Source: Acidobacteriota bacterium (GTDB taxonomy: Bacteria > Acidobacteriota > UBA890 > WLXD01). From it: a stretch of DNA of 56,335 bases. Where the stretch lies: positions 1-56,335 of the forward strand of contig JAJCXS010000128.1 in assembly GCA_029263335.1 (NCBI GenBank), written 5' to 3'. Shown here one piece after another: positions 8,256 to 17,046 of the stretch. The notes beneath the pieces were generated by a model that did not search any database, had not been told where the DNA came from, and saw only the letters and a program-made list of their open reading frames with translations. The stretch's first letter is position 1, and each line of letters starts with the position of its first letter. The position numbers and the translations under genes are program-made.

Positions 8256-10739
8256 ATGACTGATGATCGAAGCCGAGACCTCGAGGCTGAAATCCGTGCC
8301 GAGCTAGCCCGTGCTGACGAGGCACCGTTCGATCTGCCGGCCACACTGCCCGTGGTGCCGTTGCGTGGCTCTGTCCTGTTCCCGTCTGTCGTTCTACCGA
8401 TCCTCGTTGCCCGAGAGTCGACACGTCAGCTGGTGGAAGAGGCTCTCGACGCCGACCGTGTGATCGCCGTGGCGGCGCTACGCGACGCCACCGTGGAGGA
8501 ACCGAAGCCCGAGCACCTGCACGGTGTCGGTTGCCTTGCGCGCATCGTCAAGGTGCTGCGCCTGCCAAACGGCAACCTGAACGTGATCGCCCAGGGCCTG
8601 GTCCGGATCACGATCGGCGACACCGTCGCCGAAGAGCCCTACATTCGCGCCCAATGCGAGCCGCTCGACGTGCCCGAAACCGAGCCGACGGTGGAGATCG
8701 AAGCGCAGATCGCCAGCACGCATCGCCTGCTGCAGCGACTGATGGAGATTTCTTCGAGTCTGCCTGTGGAACTCGATTCGATGGCCACCGCCGCAAGAGG
8801 TCCCGGTGAGCTTGCGGATATCGTCGCGGCCAACGTCGGATTCAGCCAGGACGAGCGACAGCGGCTGTTGGAGACGCTACATCCCGCCGAACGCCTCACC
8901 GTCCTGCTCGAGGTATTGAGCCACCGGCTCCAGGTGATCGAGCTGTCGCGCAAGATTGAATCCGACGTCCAAGGGGAAATCGATCGAGGACAGCGCGAGG
9001 CATACCTGAGGGAACGACTGCGGGCGATCAGACGGGAACTCGGCGAGGAAGAAGACGACGCCGAGATCGAAGAGCTGGAAAAACGCATCACCAACCTCGA
9101 CATGCCGGAGCCGGTCGAGAAGGTGGCCCGGCAAGAGCTCGATCGCCTTGCCCGCATGTCTCCGGCGGCAGCCGAGTACCACGTGTTGCGATCATACATT
9201 GACTGGCTGCTCGACATGCCGTGGGGGACGTTCACCGACGACAACCTCGACCTCCGTGCGGCAGCAGCTCAACTCGACGCCGACCACTACGACCTGAAAA
9301 AGGTCAAGAAGCGGGTCATCGAGTACCTCGCCGTGCGCAAACTCAAACCGGAGAAACGAGGACCGATCCTGTGTTTCATCGGGCCTCCAGGGGTGGGGAA
9401 GACCTCCCTGGGAAGATCCATCGCAGGGGCGCTGGGACGGGAGTTCGTGCGGCTCTCCCTGGGAGGCGTGCACGACGAGGCCGAGGTGCGAGGCCATCGC
9501 CGGACCTACGTCGGCGCCATGCCTGGCAGGATCATCCAGGGAATCAAGCGGGCAGGCTCGATGAATCCCGTCTTCATGCTCGACGAGATCGACAAGGTAG
9601 GCCAAGACTTTCGCGGCGATCCCTCGGCAGCGCTGCTCGAGGTGCTCGATCCGGAGCAAAACGACACCTTCTCGGATCACTATCTCGAGGTAGATTTCGA
9701 CTTGTCGCGTGTGCTCTTCATCGCCACCGCCAACGTCCCCGAGGACATTCCGGCCGTATTGCGCGATCGCATGGAGATCCTCGAGATCCCCGGCTACACC
9801 GCCGAGGAGAAGGTCGAGATCGCCCAGCGATACTTGATGCCGCGGCAACTCGACGAGCATGGATTGACCTCGTCCTTGCTGGACCTCGACCCCACGGCCA
9901 TCGCTGCCATCGTGCGCGACTACACCGAAGAAGCTGGCGTCCGGGGACTGGAACGGGAGATTGCGACCATCTGTCGTGCCCAGGCGCACAAGGTGGCGGA
10001 ATCCATGGATGATGACCACGAGAGGCCCGCCGGCATCGTCGTGCGACCCGCCGATCTTCATGGCTTCCTTGGACCGGTCAAGTTCTTCACCGAAGTGGCC
10101 GAACGAACCGCTGTGCCTGGTGTCGCGGTCGGCCTGGCCTGGACACCCTCCGGCGGTGACATTCTCTTCATCGAAGCGACCCGCATGCGCGGCAAGGGCG
10201 AGCTCCAGCTCACCGGACAGCTCGGCGACGTGATGAAGGAGTCCGCGGTCGCCGCCCTCTCGTATCTGCGAGCGCGAGCGGAGGAACTCGGCATCGACGA
10301 CAGCGCCTTCAAACGTCACGATGTCCATATCCACGTGCCCGCGGGGGCTACGCCAAAGGACGGGCCCTCCGCCGGCATCACCATCCTGGTGGCCCTGGCG
10401 TCGATCTTTACCGGCCGCTCGGTCGCCTCGGACCTCGGCATGACGGGCGAGCTGACGCTGCGCGGGCTGGTGCTGCCAGTGGGCGGAATCAAGAACAAAG
10501 TCCTGGCCGCCCGGCGCGCCGGGTTACGGCGAATCGTCCTGCCGACGAAGAACGAGAAAGATCTCGAAGAGCTGCCCGCGCAGGTGAGGGAAGGGCTGGA
10601 ATTCCACTTCGTCGATCGGGTCGATGAGGTGCTGGATCTGGCGCTTACCGGCGCGCCCCCTGCCCGAAGGAAGCAAGACGCGGCGAGCGCACGACGCAAG
10701 CCGGCGCGTCCCAAACGCCCCGAAGCTCCGCCGTCGTAA
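8256..10739 (+). CDS. lon: ATP-dependent protease Lon
   Basis: An 827-aa LonA-type protease that degrades misfolded and regulatory proteins. The N-terminal LON domain (about 28-220) starts at LPVVPLRGSVLFP. The AAA+ module has Walker A GPPGVGKTS (about 378) and Walker B VFMLDEIDKV. The S16 protease domain has catalytic Ser in PKDGPSAGITI and Lys in GGIKNKVLAARRAG. The C-terminus is a basic Ala/Lys/Arg-rich tail. A 112-bp gap separates it from the J-protein gene; it could be read through from clpB or have its own promoter. It is convergent with rarA, 29 bp away. Confidence 0.97.
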   Translation: MTDDRSRDLEAEIRAELARADEAPFDLPATLPVVPLRGSVLFPSVVLPILVARESTRQLVEEALDADRVIAVAALRDATVEEPKPEHLHGVGCLARIVKVLRLPNGNLNVIAQGLVRITIGDTVAEEPYIRAQCEPLDVPETEPTVEIEAQIASTHRLLQRLMEISSSLPVELDSMATAARGPGELADIVAANVGFSQDERQRLLETLHPAERLTVLLEVLSHRLQVIELSRKIESDVQGEIDRGQREAYLRERLRAIRRELGEEEDDAEIEELEKRITNLDMPEPVEKVARQELDRLARMSPAAAEYHVLRSYIDWLLDMPWGTFTDDNLDLRAAAAQLDADHYDLKKVKKRVIEYLAVRKLKPEKRGPILCFIGPPGVGKTSLGRSIAGALGREFVRLSLGGVHDEAEVRGHRRTYVGAMPGRIIQGIKRAGSMNPVFMLDEIDKVGQDFRGDPSAALLEVLDPEQNDTFSDHYLEVDFDLSRVLFIATANVPEDIPAVLRDRMEILEIPGYTAEEKVEIAQRYLMPRQLDEHGLTSSLLDLDPTAIAAIVRDYTEEAGVRGLEREIATICRAQAHKVAESMDDDHERPAGIVVRPADLHGFLGPVKFFTEVAERTAVPGVAVGLAWTPSGGDILFIEATRMRGKGELQLTGQLGDVMKESAVAALSYLRARAEELGIDDSAFKRHDVHIHVPAGATPKDGPSAGITILVALASIFTGRSVASDLGMTGELTLRGLVLPVGGIKNKVLAARRAGLRRIVLPTKNEKDLEELPAQVREGLEFHFVDRVDEVLDLALTGAPPARRKQDAASARRKPARPKRPEAPPS

Positions 10740-10768
10740 GCTGCCGTTGACCGCCCCGGCAGGATGCC

Positions 10769-12169
10769 CTAGCTGTCGGTATCCTCAGCCGCATTTCCTT
10801 CCCGCTGTCCGGCCTGACGCAATCGCGCGCGATGAAGGCGCATCGACTCCACGCGGCGGGCAAGCCACGTCTCGGCGCCGTGCTCGACTGCGGTAAACAG
10901 CTGCCGGCCGGCGAGCGCATCCGGGAGACACTCCATGGCCGCCACACCCGTCTCGGCATCGTGGGCGTATTCGTAACCCTCGCCATACCCGTCCGCCCGC
11001 ATACGCGGCGTCACGGCATTGCGAAGGTGCATGGGCACTGGGAGACTCCCGCTTTCGCGGATGGCAGACACCGCAGCGTTGTAGGCGCGGTATGCGGAGT
11101 TACTTTTCGGCGCCGCCGCCAGATAGATCGCAACCTCCGCCAGGACGAGTCTCGCCTCGGGCATTCCCAGCGTTCGCACGGCCTGCACTCCGGCCGCTGC
11201 CACCGTGATCGCCAACGGGTCCGCCAGGCCGACATCTTCGCTGGCGGTTACCAACAGCCGTCGAGCAACGTAGAGCGCATCATCACCGGCCTCAAGGAGC
11301 CGTGCCAGCCAATAGACCGCGGCGTCCGGATCGCTGTTGCGGATACTCTTTTGCAGCGCGGAGACCTCGTTGAAGTGTTCCTCCGCGCCGTGCCGCAGAA
11401 ACGGACGCTGCAGGGCTTCGGCCAGGTCCGTTTCCGAGACCTCCGTTCGTTTCCCTAGCGCCGCCCGCTGCACCGCCAGCTCGAGCGTACCCAGGGCGGC
11501 CCGGGCATCTCCATGGGCCGATGCAGCGAGCTGGGTCAGTACCGCTCCGCTCACGGTTGCCCCACTGCCGGCCAGTCCGCGCGGTCCCTCAGTTTTCAGG
11601 GCACGATGCAGCACAACGAGCAGGTCATCGGCGGTCAGCGACTCCAAGCGAACCACCCGACAGCGCGACAGCAGGGGAGCGATGACCTCGAACGAGGGAT
11701 TCTCGGTCGTTGCCCCGATCAGACAGACCGCGCCGCTCTCCACCCACGGCAGCAGAGCGTCCTGCTGGCCCTTGTGGAATCGATGAATCTCGTCGACGAA
11801 CATGACGGTCTGCGTCCCGCCGTGCTGTTGTCGAACCGCCGCGGCCTGCGCCGTCTCACGGATCTGCTTGACGCCCGACGAGGTGGCCGACAGCTCCACG
11901 AGCGTCTGCCCGGCGGCTTCGGCAAGTACACGCGCCAGGGTCGTCTTACCGCAGCCCGCGGGGCCGCAGAGAATCATCGACGCGAGGTGGCGATCCTCCA
12001 CCAGTCCACGCAGTAGATGGCCCGGGCCAATAAGATGTTCCTGCCCGACGATCTCATCGAGTGTTCGGGGACGCATGCGCTCAGCTAGAGGCGCGGCCGG
12101 CGAACTGCCCGCCGTCGAGCTGGCTGGCGAGGCGTCGCCGAAAAGATCTCCGCTGTGTGGTGGCTGCAT
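10769..12169 (-). CDS. rarA: Replication-associated recombination protein RarA (MgsA)
   Basis: A 466-aa clamp-loader-like AAA+ ATPase acting at stalled forks. RMRPRTLDEIVGQEHLIG opens the core, with Walker A GPAGCGKTTLA, Walker B MFVDEIHRF and sensor 1 IGATTENPSFEV, all typical of RarA/WRNIP1. The C-terminal domain has SEDVGLADP and the late helices of the family. The first 28 residues are a Ser/Ala/Pro-rich leader, and a later start is possible. It is divergent from the Sua5-type gene. Confidence 0.94.
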   Translation of the reverse strand: MQPPHSGDLFGDASPASSTAGSSPAAPLAERMRPRTLDEIVGQEHLIGPGHLLRGLVEDRHLASMILCGPAGCGKTTLARVLAEAAGQTLVELSATSSGVKQIRETAQAAAVRQQHGGTQTVMFVDEIHRFHKGQQDALLPWVESGAVCLIGATTENPSFEVIAPLLSRCRVVRLESLTADDLLVVLHRALKTEGPRGLAGSGATVSGAVLTQLAASAHGDARAALGTLELAVQRAALGKRTEVSETDLAEALQRPFLRHGAEEHFNEVSALQKSIRNSDPDAAVYWLARLLEAGDDALYVARRLLVTASEDVGLADPLAITVAAAGVQAVRTLGMPEARLVLAEVAIYLAAAPKSNSAYRAYNAAVSAIRESGSLPVPMHLRNAVTPRMRADGYGEGYEYAHDAETGVAAMECLPDALAGRQLFTAVEHGAETWLARRVESMRLHRARLRQAGQREGNAAEDTDS

Positions 12170-12319
12170 TGGCGAACGCTACCACCCGCCCCCGGGCCAA
12201 CGCGATACATTGGGCCCTTCGATCTGTGCCACGGTCCATCAGCCCTTCGCCCCCCGCAACTCGGCCTTGTGCTACCAGAGGAGCGACGGACCTCCGGCGG
12301 AACGAGGAACTGCGCGTTC

Positions 12320-12958
12320 ATGCACACCTGGCAAACAGATGCCGACGCGACACCGGGAGCCTGGCTTCGGGAGGTTGTCGAATCGCTCGAAGCTGGCGGT
12401 GCCGTCGCGCTCCCGACCGATACCTTCTATGGCCTGGCGGCCGACAGCCGCAGTAGCGCCGGAATCGATCGTGTTCTGCGGCTCAAGGGGCGCCCATCCA
12501 CGCATCCCCTCCTCTTGCTGGTGCACAGCTGCGCTGCCGCCAGGCGCGTGTCGCCAGCAGCGGATGCCCGCCTCGAAGAACTCGCTGCCGCCTTTTGGCC
12601 TGGCCCCCTCACCGTCATCTTGCCGGCGACCGAAGGATTCCACGAAGCCTTGCTCGGACCCACTGGCGGGATCGCCGTGCGCGTTCCGGACGCCGCGGCA
12701 CCGCGCCGGGTCGCACAAACCCTGGGCGCGCCCATCACCGGCACCTCGGCGAATGTCACCGGAGGACAGCCGCCGCGAGCGGCCGACGTCATCGATCTGG
12801 ATGTGCACCTCCTGAGCGGCATCGTCGATGGCGGGACGTGTCCCGGTGGCCTCGCGTCGACGATCGTGGACCTGACCACCACCGTGGCGCGGGTCGTTCG
12901 AGCCGGCGCAATTCCCGCGGAAATCGTCCGCAAGAGCTTGAACGGGGGGCTGGTATAA
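12320..12958 (+). CDS. L-threonylcarbamoyladenylate synthase (Sua5/YrdC/YwlC family)
   Basis: A 212-aa YrdC-domain protein that makes threonylcarbamoyl-AMP from Thr, bicarbonate and ATP, the first step of tRNA t6A37. Motifs: AVALPTDTFYGLAAD, LKGRPSTHPLLLLV (the KxR..KP-type loop), FWPGPLTVILPA, and ITGTSANVTGG. It ends after the YrdC domain, so it lacks the Sua5 extension. The frame is open upstream to 12155, but that part reads as non-coding. ATG 12320 puts the start 25 residues before the first YrdC motif. Confidence 0.88.
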   Translation: MHTWQTDADATPGAWLREVVESLEAGGAVALPTDTFYGLAADSRSSAGIDRVLRLKGRPSTHPLLLLVHSCAAARRVSPAADARLEELAAAFWPGPLTVILPATEGFHEALLGPTGGIAVRVPDAAAPRRVAQTLGAPITGTSANVTGGQPPRAADVIDLDVHLLSGIVDGGTCPGGLASTIVDLTTTVARVVRAGAIPAEIVRKSLNGGLV

Positions 12959-12959
12959 T
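12954..12959 (+). promoter_or_regulatory. Perfect -10 hexamer TATAAT before miaB
   Basis: TATAAT spans the end of the Sua5-type gene. No good -35 lies at 16-18 bp. The same 11-mer, TATAATTCGCC, occurs at 29148-29158 in the leader of the gene at 29253. Confidence 0.45.
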
Positions 12960-13009
12960 TCGCCTCCCCGGCGGCCGCCAAGAAGGTTCGCACCGCCACC
13001 TGTGCGCCC

Positions 13010-14446
13010 ATGCGTCGAGATCTCCTGATGTTTGAAACCACTAGACCTCCCACCTCCGCAGCCACCGAGGCGAAGACCGCGCCCAGGTACTGGATCAAGA
13101 CCTACGGCTGCCAGATGAACGTCCATGATTCGGAGAAGTACGCCGGATTGTTGGCCGAGATGGGTTATGTCCCGGCGGCGAGCCCGGAGGATGCGGACGT
13201 GGTCCTGGTCAACACGTGCAGCGTCCGCGAAAGGGCCGAGGACAAGCTGTTTTCCGAACTGGGACGTCTTCGCATTCTCAAGGAGCAGAATGCTGGCGGT
13301 TCCAATGGGGCTGCGAAGGAAATCCTGGTCGGCGTGACCGGCTGCATCGCGCAGCAAAGAGGCGACGAGATCATCGAGCGCCAGCCTGCGGTCGATTTCG
13401 TCATCGGCACTCGGGCCATTCAAACTCTGCCCGAAGTCCTGGCGGATGTCCGCAGAACGGGCGATCCGTGCGTGAACACGCAGGACCTGGTGGACTTCGA
13501 GGCGCAGGGTGTCCGCACCGATACGGTGCGCGCGTTCGTGACCATCATGGAGGGATGCAACAACTACTGCTCCTTCTGCATCGTCCCGGCGACCCGCGGC
13601 CTGGAGATCTACCGACCAGCGAGCGCGATCCTCGACGAGATTCGCGGACTCGGCCTGCGCGGGTACCGGGAGGTCACGCTGCTCGGGCAGAATGTCAACT
13701 CATGGGTGGATCCGGATAGCAGCATGGAGTTCCCCGAACTGCTGTCGGCCATCGACGAGTCGCTACGTCGGACCGCGCGCGAAGACGGGCAACCCGGCGT
13801 GGAGCGCGTTCGCTTTCTGACATCGCACCCCAAAGACCTGTCGCCGCGCCTCATCGAGGCCATGGCGTCCGGGCAGAGGATCGCCAGGCACCTTCACCTG
13901 CCGGTGCAGTCAGGGTCGACGCGCGTCCTGCGCGACATGAACCGTCACTACACGGCGGCGAGCTATCTCGAACAGGTTGCCGCGCTTCGCGCGGCGGTAC
14001 CGGGTGTCGGGCTGTCGACGGACCTGATCGTCGGGTTCCCCGGCGAAACGGATGCTGACTTCGAAGCCACCCTGGAGTTGGTCCGTCAAGTCGAGTACGA
14101 CTCGTTCTACTCGTTCGAGTATTCGCCGCGGCCCGATACCGCAGCCGTCACCCAATACGACGACGACGTGCCGGCCGAGACCAAGAGAACAAGGCTGATC
14201 GAACTGCAGCGAACCGGTCAGAGCATCCAGGAACAGCGAAATGAAGCCTGGGTCGGACGCGAAACCACGGTCTTGGTCGATTCGTTGAGCCGCAGGTCAG
14301 ACGAAGATGTATCGGGACGCACGTCGTCGAATCACATCGTTAATATGGCCGGCGACGCCGGATTGATCGGAAAGTTGGTAGACGTCCGAGTAACGTCACA
14401 CGCAGCGCACAGCGTGTACGGCGAGATCATCGGCGTACCGCACTAG
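13010..14446 (+). CDS. miaB: tRNA-2-methylthio-N6-dimethylallyladenosine synthase MiaB
   Basis: A 478-aa radical-SAM methylthiotransferase acting on i6A37 of tRNA. The N-terminal UPF0004 domain holds three Cys for the auxiliary [4Fe-4S] cluster (KTYGCQMN, VNTCSVRE, VTGCIAQQ). The radical-SAM core has CxxxCxxC in EGCNNYCSFCIVP. A C-terminal TRAM domain spans about residues 400-475. The start could be ATG 13010 or ATG 13028; the intervening MRRDLL is not conserved-looking. With the neighbouring t6A gene it makes a small tRNA-A37 modification cluster. Confidence 0.95.
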   Translation: MRRDLLMFETTRPPTSAATEAKTAPRYWIKTYGCQMNVHDSEKYAGLLAEMGYVPAASPEDADVVLVNTCSVRERAEDKLFSELGRLRILKEQNAGGSNGAAKEILVGVTGCIAQQRGDEIIERQPAVDFVIGTRAIQTLPEVLADVRRTGDPCVNTQDLVDFEAQGVRTDTVRAFVTIMEGCNNYCSFCIVPATRGLEIYRPASAILDEIRGLGLRGYREVTLLGQNVNSWVDPDSSMEFPELLSAIDESLRRTAREDGQPGVERVRFLTSHPKDLSPRLIEAMASGQRIARHLHLPVQSGSTRVLRDMNRHYTAASYLEQVAALRAAVPGVGLSTDLIVGFPGETDADFEATLELVRQVEYDSFYSFEYSPRPDTAAVTQYDDDVPAETKRTRLIELQRTGQSIQEQRNEAWVGRETTVLVDSLSRRSDEDVSGRTSSNHIVNMAGDAGLIGKLVDVRVTSHAAHSVYGEIIGVPH

Positions 14447-14458
14447 CGGGAGAGTGCC

Positions 14459-14938
14459 GTGCAGACCCGAATGCGAATCAGCGGGCTAATGGTGGACCCC
14501 GTCACCAACATGCCGATCGTGATCCTCAAGGACGATGATGATCGTCATGTGCTTCCGATATGGGTGGGGGTGTTCGAGGCGAATGCCATCGCTCTTCGGA
14601 TCGAAGAAATCGTGCCGCCACGCCCCATGACCCACGATCTGCTGCACGACGTGGTTTCGACGTTCGGCGCCGAGGTTCGGCGGGTGATCATCTCCGACCT
14701 CCGCGACAATACCTACTACGCGCTCGTCGATCTGCAGGTAGGGGAGGAGAACCACTCGATTGACGCGAGACCCAGCGACGCCCTGGCACTTGCCTTGCGC
14801 GCCGGGGCGCCGATCTTCGTCGAAGAAAGTGTGCTGAAGCAGGCCGAGAACAGCTCTGAGCAAGGTTCGGAGGCGGAGCGACTGCGCAAATGGTTCGAAG
14901 GACTCGATCCTGAAGATTTTTCTAAGTATGAGATGTAA
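14459..14938 (+). CDS. Bifunctional nuclease-family (DUF151) protein
   Basis: A 159-aa protein with the DUF151/BFN fold. Motifs: VDPVTNMPIVILKDDDDRHVLPIWVGVFEANAIAL near the N-terminus, RPMTHDLLHDVVSTFG, and SIDARPSDALALALR. Plant BFN1-like members were described as RNase/DNase with a C-terminal UVR motif. Here the C-terminus is a short acidic tail (RLRKWFEGLDPEDFSKYEM). The start is GTG 14459 after GGGAGAG, with an ATG at 14471 as an alternative. It sits 12 nt after miaB, so co-transcription is likely. Confidence 0.85.
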   Translation: MQTRMRISGLMVDPVTNMPIVILKDDDDRHVLPIWVGVFEANAIALRIEEIVPPRPMTHDLLHDVVSTFGAEVRRVIISDLRDNTYYALVDLQVGEENHSIDARPSDALALALRAGAPIFVEESVLKQAENSSEQGSEAERLRKWFEGLDPEDFSKYEM

Positions 14939-14979
14939 ACTCGCACCAATAAAGTAAATTCATGTCAACATTTTGTGAA

Positions 14980-15108
14980 AGGTTGCAGCCCTCGCGCGAC
15001 TCTGGTTTAGTTTGGCCGTTGCCGGCCGAGGAGGGTCGGAGAGGCGACAGCAACACGCTTCCGCCATCCGGCATGTTGATGTCTCGGCAAGCAAGAACGC
15101 TGCAACCT
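14980..15108. repeat. 10-bp inverted repeat flanking the parA leader
   Basis: AGGTTGCAGC at 14980-14989 and its exact reverse complement GCTGCAACCT at 15099-15108, 109 bp apart. The second arm is 14 bp before the parA ATG. An AT-rich stretch (14948-14980) precedes the first arm. Long-range symmetry in a parA leader fits an autoregulatory operator bound by ParA or ParB, but this is inference. Confidence 0.35.
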
Positions 15109-15122
15109 GGAAAAGCTCGTCA

Positions 15123-15899
15123 ATGAAAGCCGCTGGTCGAGGCCATGTGATCTCGGTAACGAACCAGAAAGGCGGAGTTGGCAAGACCACAACAGCGGTG
15201 AACCTGGCAGCCGCCCTTGCAATGAGGGGCCACCGTACGCTGTTGATTGACCTCGACCCTCAGGGGCACTCGAGCATCTCGTTCCTGGAAGCCGCAGAGA
15301 TCGACGGTTCCATCTACGACGCGCTCATCGAGGCCCAGATCGGCATCAAGGATGTGATCTACGGTGCCTCCGTAGACAACCTGGATGTCGCCCCCGCGCG
15401 CATAGGCCTCGCCAAACTCGAAATCAAACTGTCCGGCGAATTCGACGGTCACTATCGGCTCAGAGACAAGCTGGCGGCAGTGGCCGAAGACTACCGGTTC
15501 ATGGTCATCGACACGCCGCCAACGTTGGGACTCCTGACGATCAACGCGCTGGTCGCATCGAGCCACGTGATCGTGCCGATCCAGTCGTCCTACCTGGCGC
15601 TCGAAGGCACTGACGACCTCCTGGACACGATTCAACGAGTCCGCCAACGAGTGAACCCGGATCTCGACTTGCTGGGCGTACTCGTGACGATGCTCGATCG
15701 CCGTACCGTGCTCGGCCGCGACGTCGTACAGCAGGTGCGCGACGTATTCGGCGACAAGGTCTTCGACACCATCGTCACCAGAAACGTGCGGCTGGAGGAG
15801 AGCCCCGCGTACAAGGAAGCGATCTTCACCCATGCCCCAAAGTCAACGGGGGCCGAACAGTACGCGAAGCTCGGAGAGGAGGTACTGGCGCGTGTCTAG
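15123..15899 (+). CDS. parA: ParA-type partition ATPase
   Basis: A 258-aa deviant-Walker ATPase. The P-loop is NQKGGVGKTTTAVN with signature Lys16, followed by LLIDLDPQGHSS and MVIDTPPTLGLLTINAL. This is the compact chromosomal (Soj-like) form without an N-terminal HTH, so it would act by patterning ParB-DNA complexes on the nucleoid. The frame is open from 15012, but the first 37 residues look non-coding. ATG 15123 starts just ahead of the Walker strand. It overlaps parB by 8 nt. Confidence 0.93.
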   Translation: MKAAGRGHVISVTNQKGGVGKTTTAVNLAAALAMRGHRTLLIDLDPQGHSSISFLEAAEIDGSIYDALIEAQIGIKDVIYGASVDNLDVAPARIGLAKLEIKLSGEFDGHYRLRDKLAAVAEDYRFMVIDTPPTLGLLTINALVASSHVIVPIQSSYLALEGTDDLLDTIQRVRQRVNPDLDLLGVLVTMLDRRTVLGRDVVQQVRDVFGDKVFDTIVTRNVRLEESPAYKEAIFTHAPKSTGAEQYAKLGEEVLARV

Positions 15900-16767
15900 C
15901 AGACGAGGGCTACCGACTACGGCGCGCATGCGCCACGACTCGCATTTTGTCGAGGAACTGGCGACCAGCCAGACGGACGCGATCGGTCAGCGCATCCCGC
16001 TTGACCAGATCCGCCCCAACCACTCACAGCCGCGGCAGATGTTCGATGGACTGGAGGAACTGGTTGCCTCGATCGAACGCGTGGGAGTCCTCGAACCCCT
16101 ACTGGTAAGAAGGTCCGAGACGGGCTACGAGATCATCTCGGGAGAAAGGCGGTACCGCGCGTCTCGCGCTGCCGAACTCACCGAGGTCCCATGCATCGTC
16201 ATGGACATCGATGATCAGCGCGCCCTGGAAATCGCGCTGATAGAGAACCTGCAACGGCAGGATCTGTCCCCGTTTGAAGAAGCGGAGGGACTCCAAGCGC
16301 TGATTGACCAGTACGGATTCACGCACGATGAGGTCGCCGAGAGGATCAGCAAGTCGCGCACCAGCGTGACCGAGAGCCTGCGCCTGATCGACATGCCCGC
16401 GAGCGTCCGAGCCATCCTTCAGGAAGGCAACGTCCGGTCGAAGTCGGTCCTGCTGGAGTTGTGCCGAGTGGAAACTGCGGAACAAATGGAGCTACTCGCC
16501 CAGCGAGTAGTCGATGAAGGCCTTACCCGCGACGACATGAGGCAGCTGCGCCGGGCCCCGAGCCCGGAGCAAGAAGAGCAACCCGAAGCGGAGGAGGCGG
16601 CTGCCCCGCGACAGGCACCAGCACCGCCGAGGCGGATGACCTACCGCTCAAAGGCAGGCATCACGGTGACCGTGTACCTCAAGTCCGATGAGGTTTCGCT
16701 CGCGGACGTAGAACGGTCACTGCTCGAGGCCATCCGCGAACTGCGATCGCACGGCCTGCCGGACTGA
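15892..16767 (+). CDS. parB: ParB/Spo0J-type chromosome partition protein
   Basis: A 291-aa CTP-dependent DNA clamp. The N-terminal ParB/sulfiredoxin domain contains IPLDQIRPNHSQPRQMFDG, the CTP-binding motif SGERRYRASRAA and the ALIENLQRQDLSPFEEAEG box. A central HTH (FTHDEVAERISKSRTSVTESLRL) should read parS. A Pro/Glu-rich linker leads to a short C-terminal dimerisation region. The start is GTG 15892 with GGAGAGGAGGT at 15873-15883, inside parA. No canonical parS (TGTTTCACGTGAAACA type) is seen nearby; a different 16-bp palindrome lies 31 bp downstream. Confidence 0.93.
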   Translation: MSSRRGLPTTARMRHDSHFVEELATSQTDAIGQRIPLDQIRPNHSQPRQMFDGLEELVASIERVGVLEPLLVRRSETGYEIISGERRYRASRAAELTEVPCIVMDIDDQRALEIALIENLQRQDLSPFEEAEGLQALIDQYGFTHDEVAERISKSRTSVTESLRLIDMPASVRAILQEGNVRSKSVLLELCRVETAEQMELLAQRVVDEGLTRDDMRQLRRAPSPEQEEQPEAEEAAAPRQAPAPPRRMTYRSKAGITVTVYLKSDEVSLADVERSLLEAIRELRSHGLPD

Positions 16768-16797
16768 GTAACAGCCCGCCTGGCTGTCAGGGCCGAA

Positions 16798-16813
16798 GGT
16801 CGGCGCGCCGACC
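16798..16813. promoter_or_regulatory. 16-bp perfect palindrome downstream of parB
   Basis: GGTCGGCGCGCCGACC is a loopless perfect palindrome 31 bp after parB. There is no T-tract, so it is a poor terminator. It has the length of parS but not the sequence. A divergent ParB site, another operator, or chance in GC-rich DNA are all possible. The rest of the 279-bp gap to 17047 shows no gene. Confidence 0.4.
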
Positions 16814-17046
16814 ATAGCTCTGAAATCACTTTAGGTTCGCCAGGACTGCGAGGCCGGGGCCGACAACGCAGGGCAACACCGCAGTCAACCCGCGACCCGT
16901 CCCTGCCGGGCCGGCGAGAACGTGGCCGGCAACCGGGACCGGCGCCCCAGGACGATCCCATCCCAGAGGTTTCTTCACGGTTGGAGCGAGTCACTTCGCG
17001 TCCGGCGGCAAGGGGGCGCCGTGGCGACGACCACCCTGGGGGCCAC

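Noticed and set aside
16768-17046. RNA gene in the gap after parB
   Set aside because: No tRNA cloverleaf or known RNA pattern was seen, only the palindrome reported separately.
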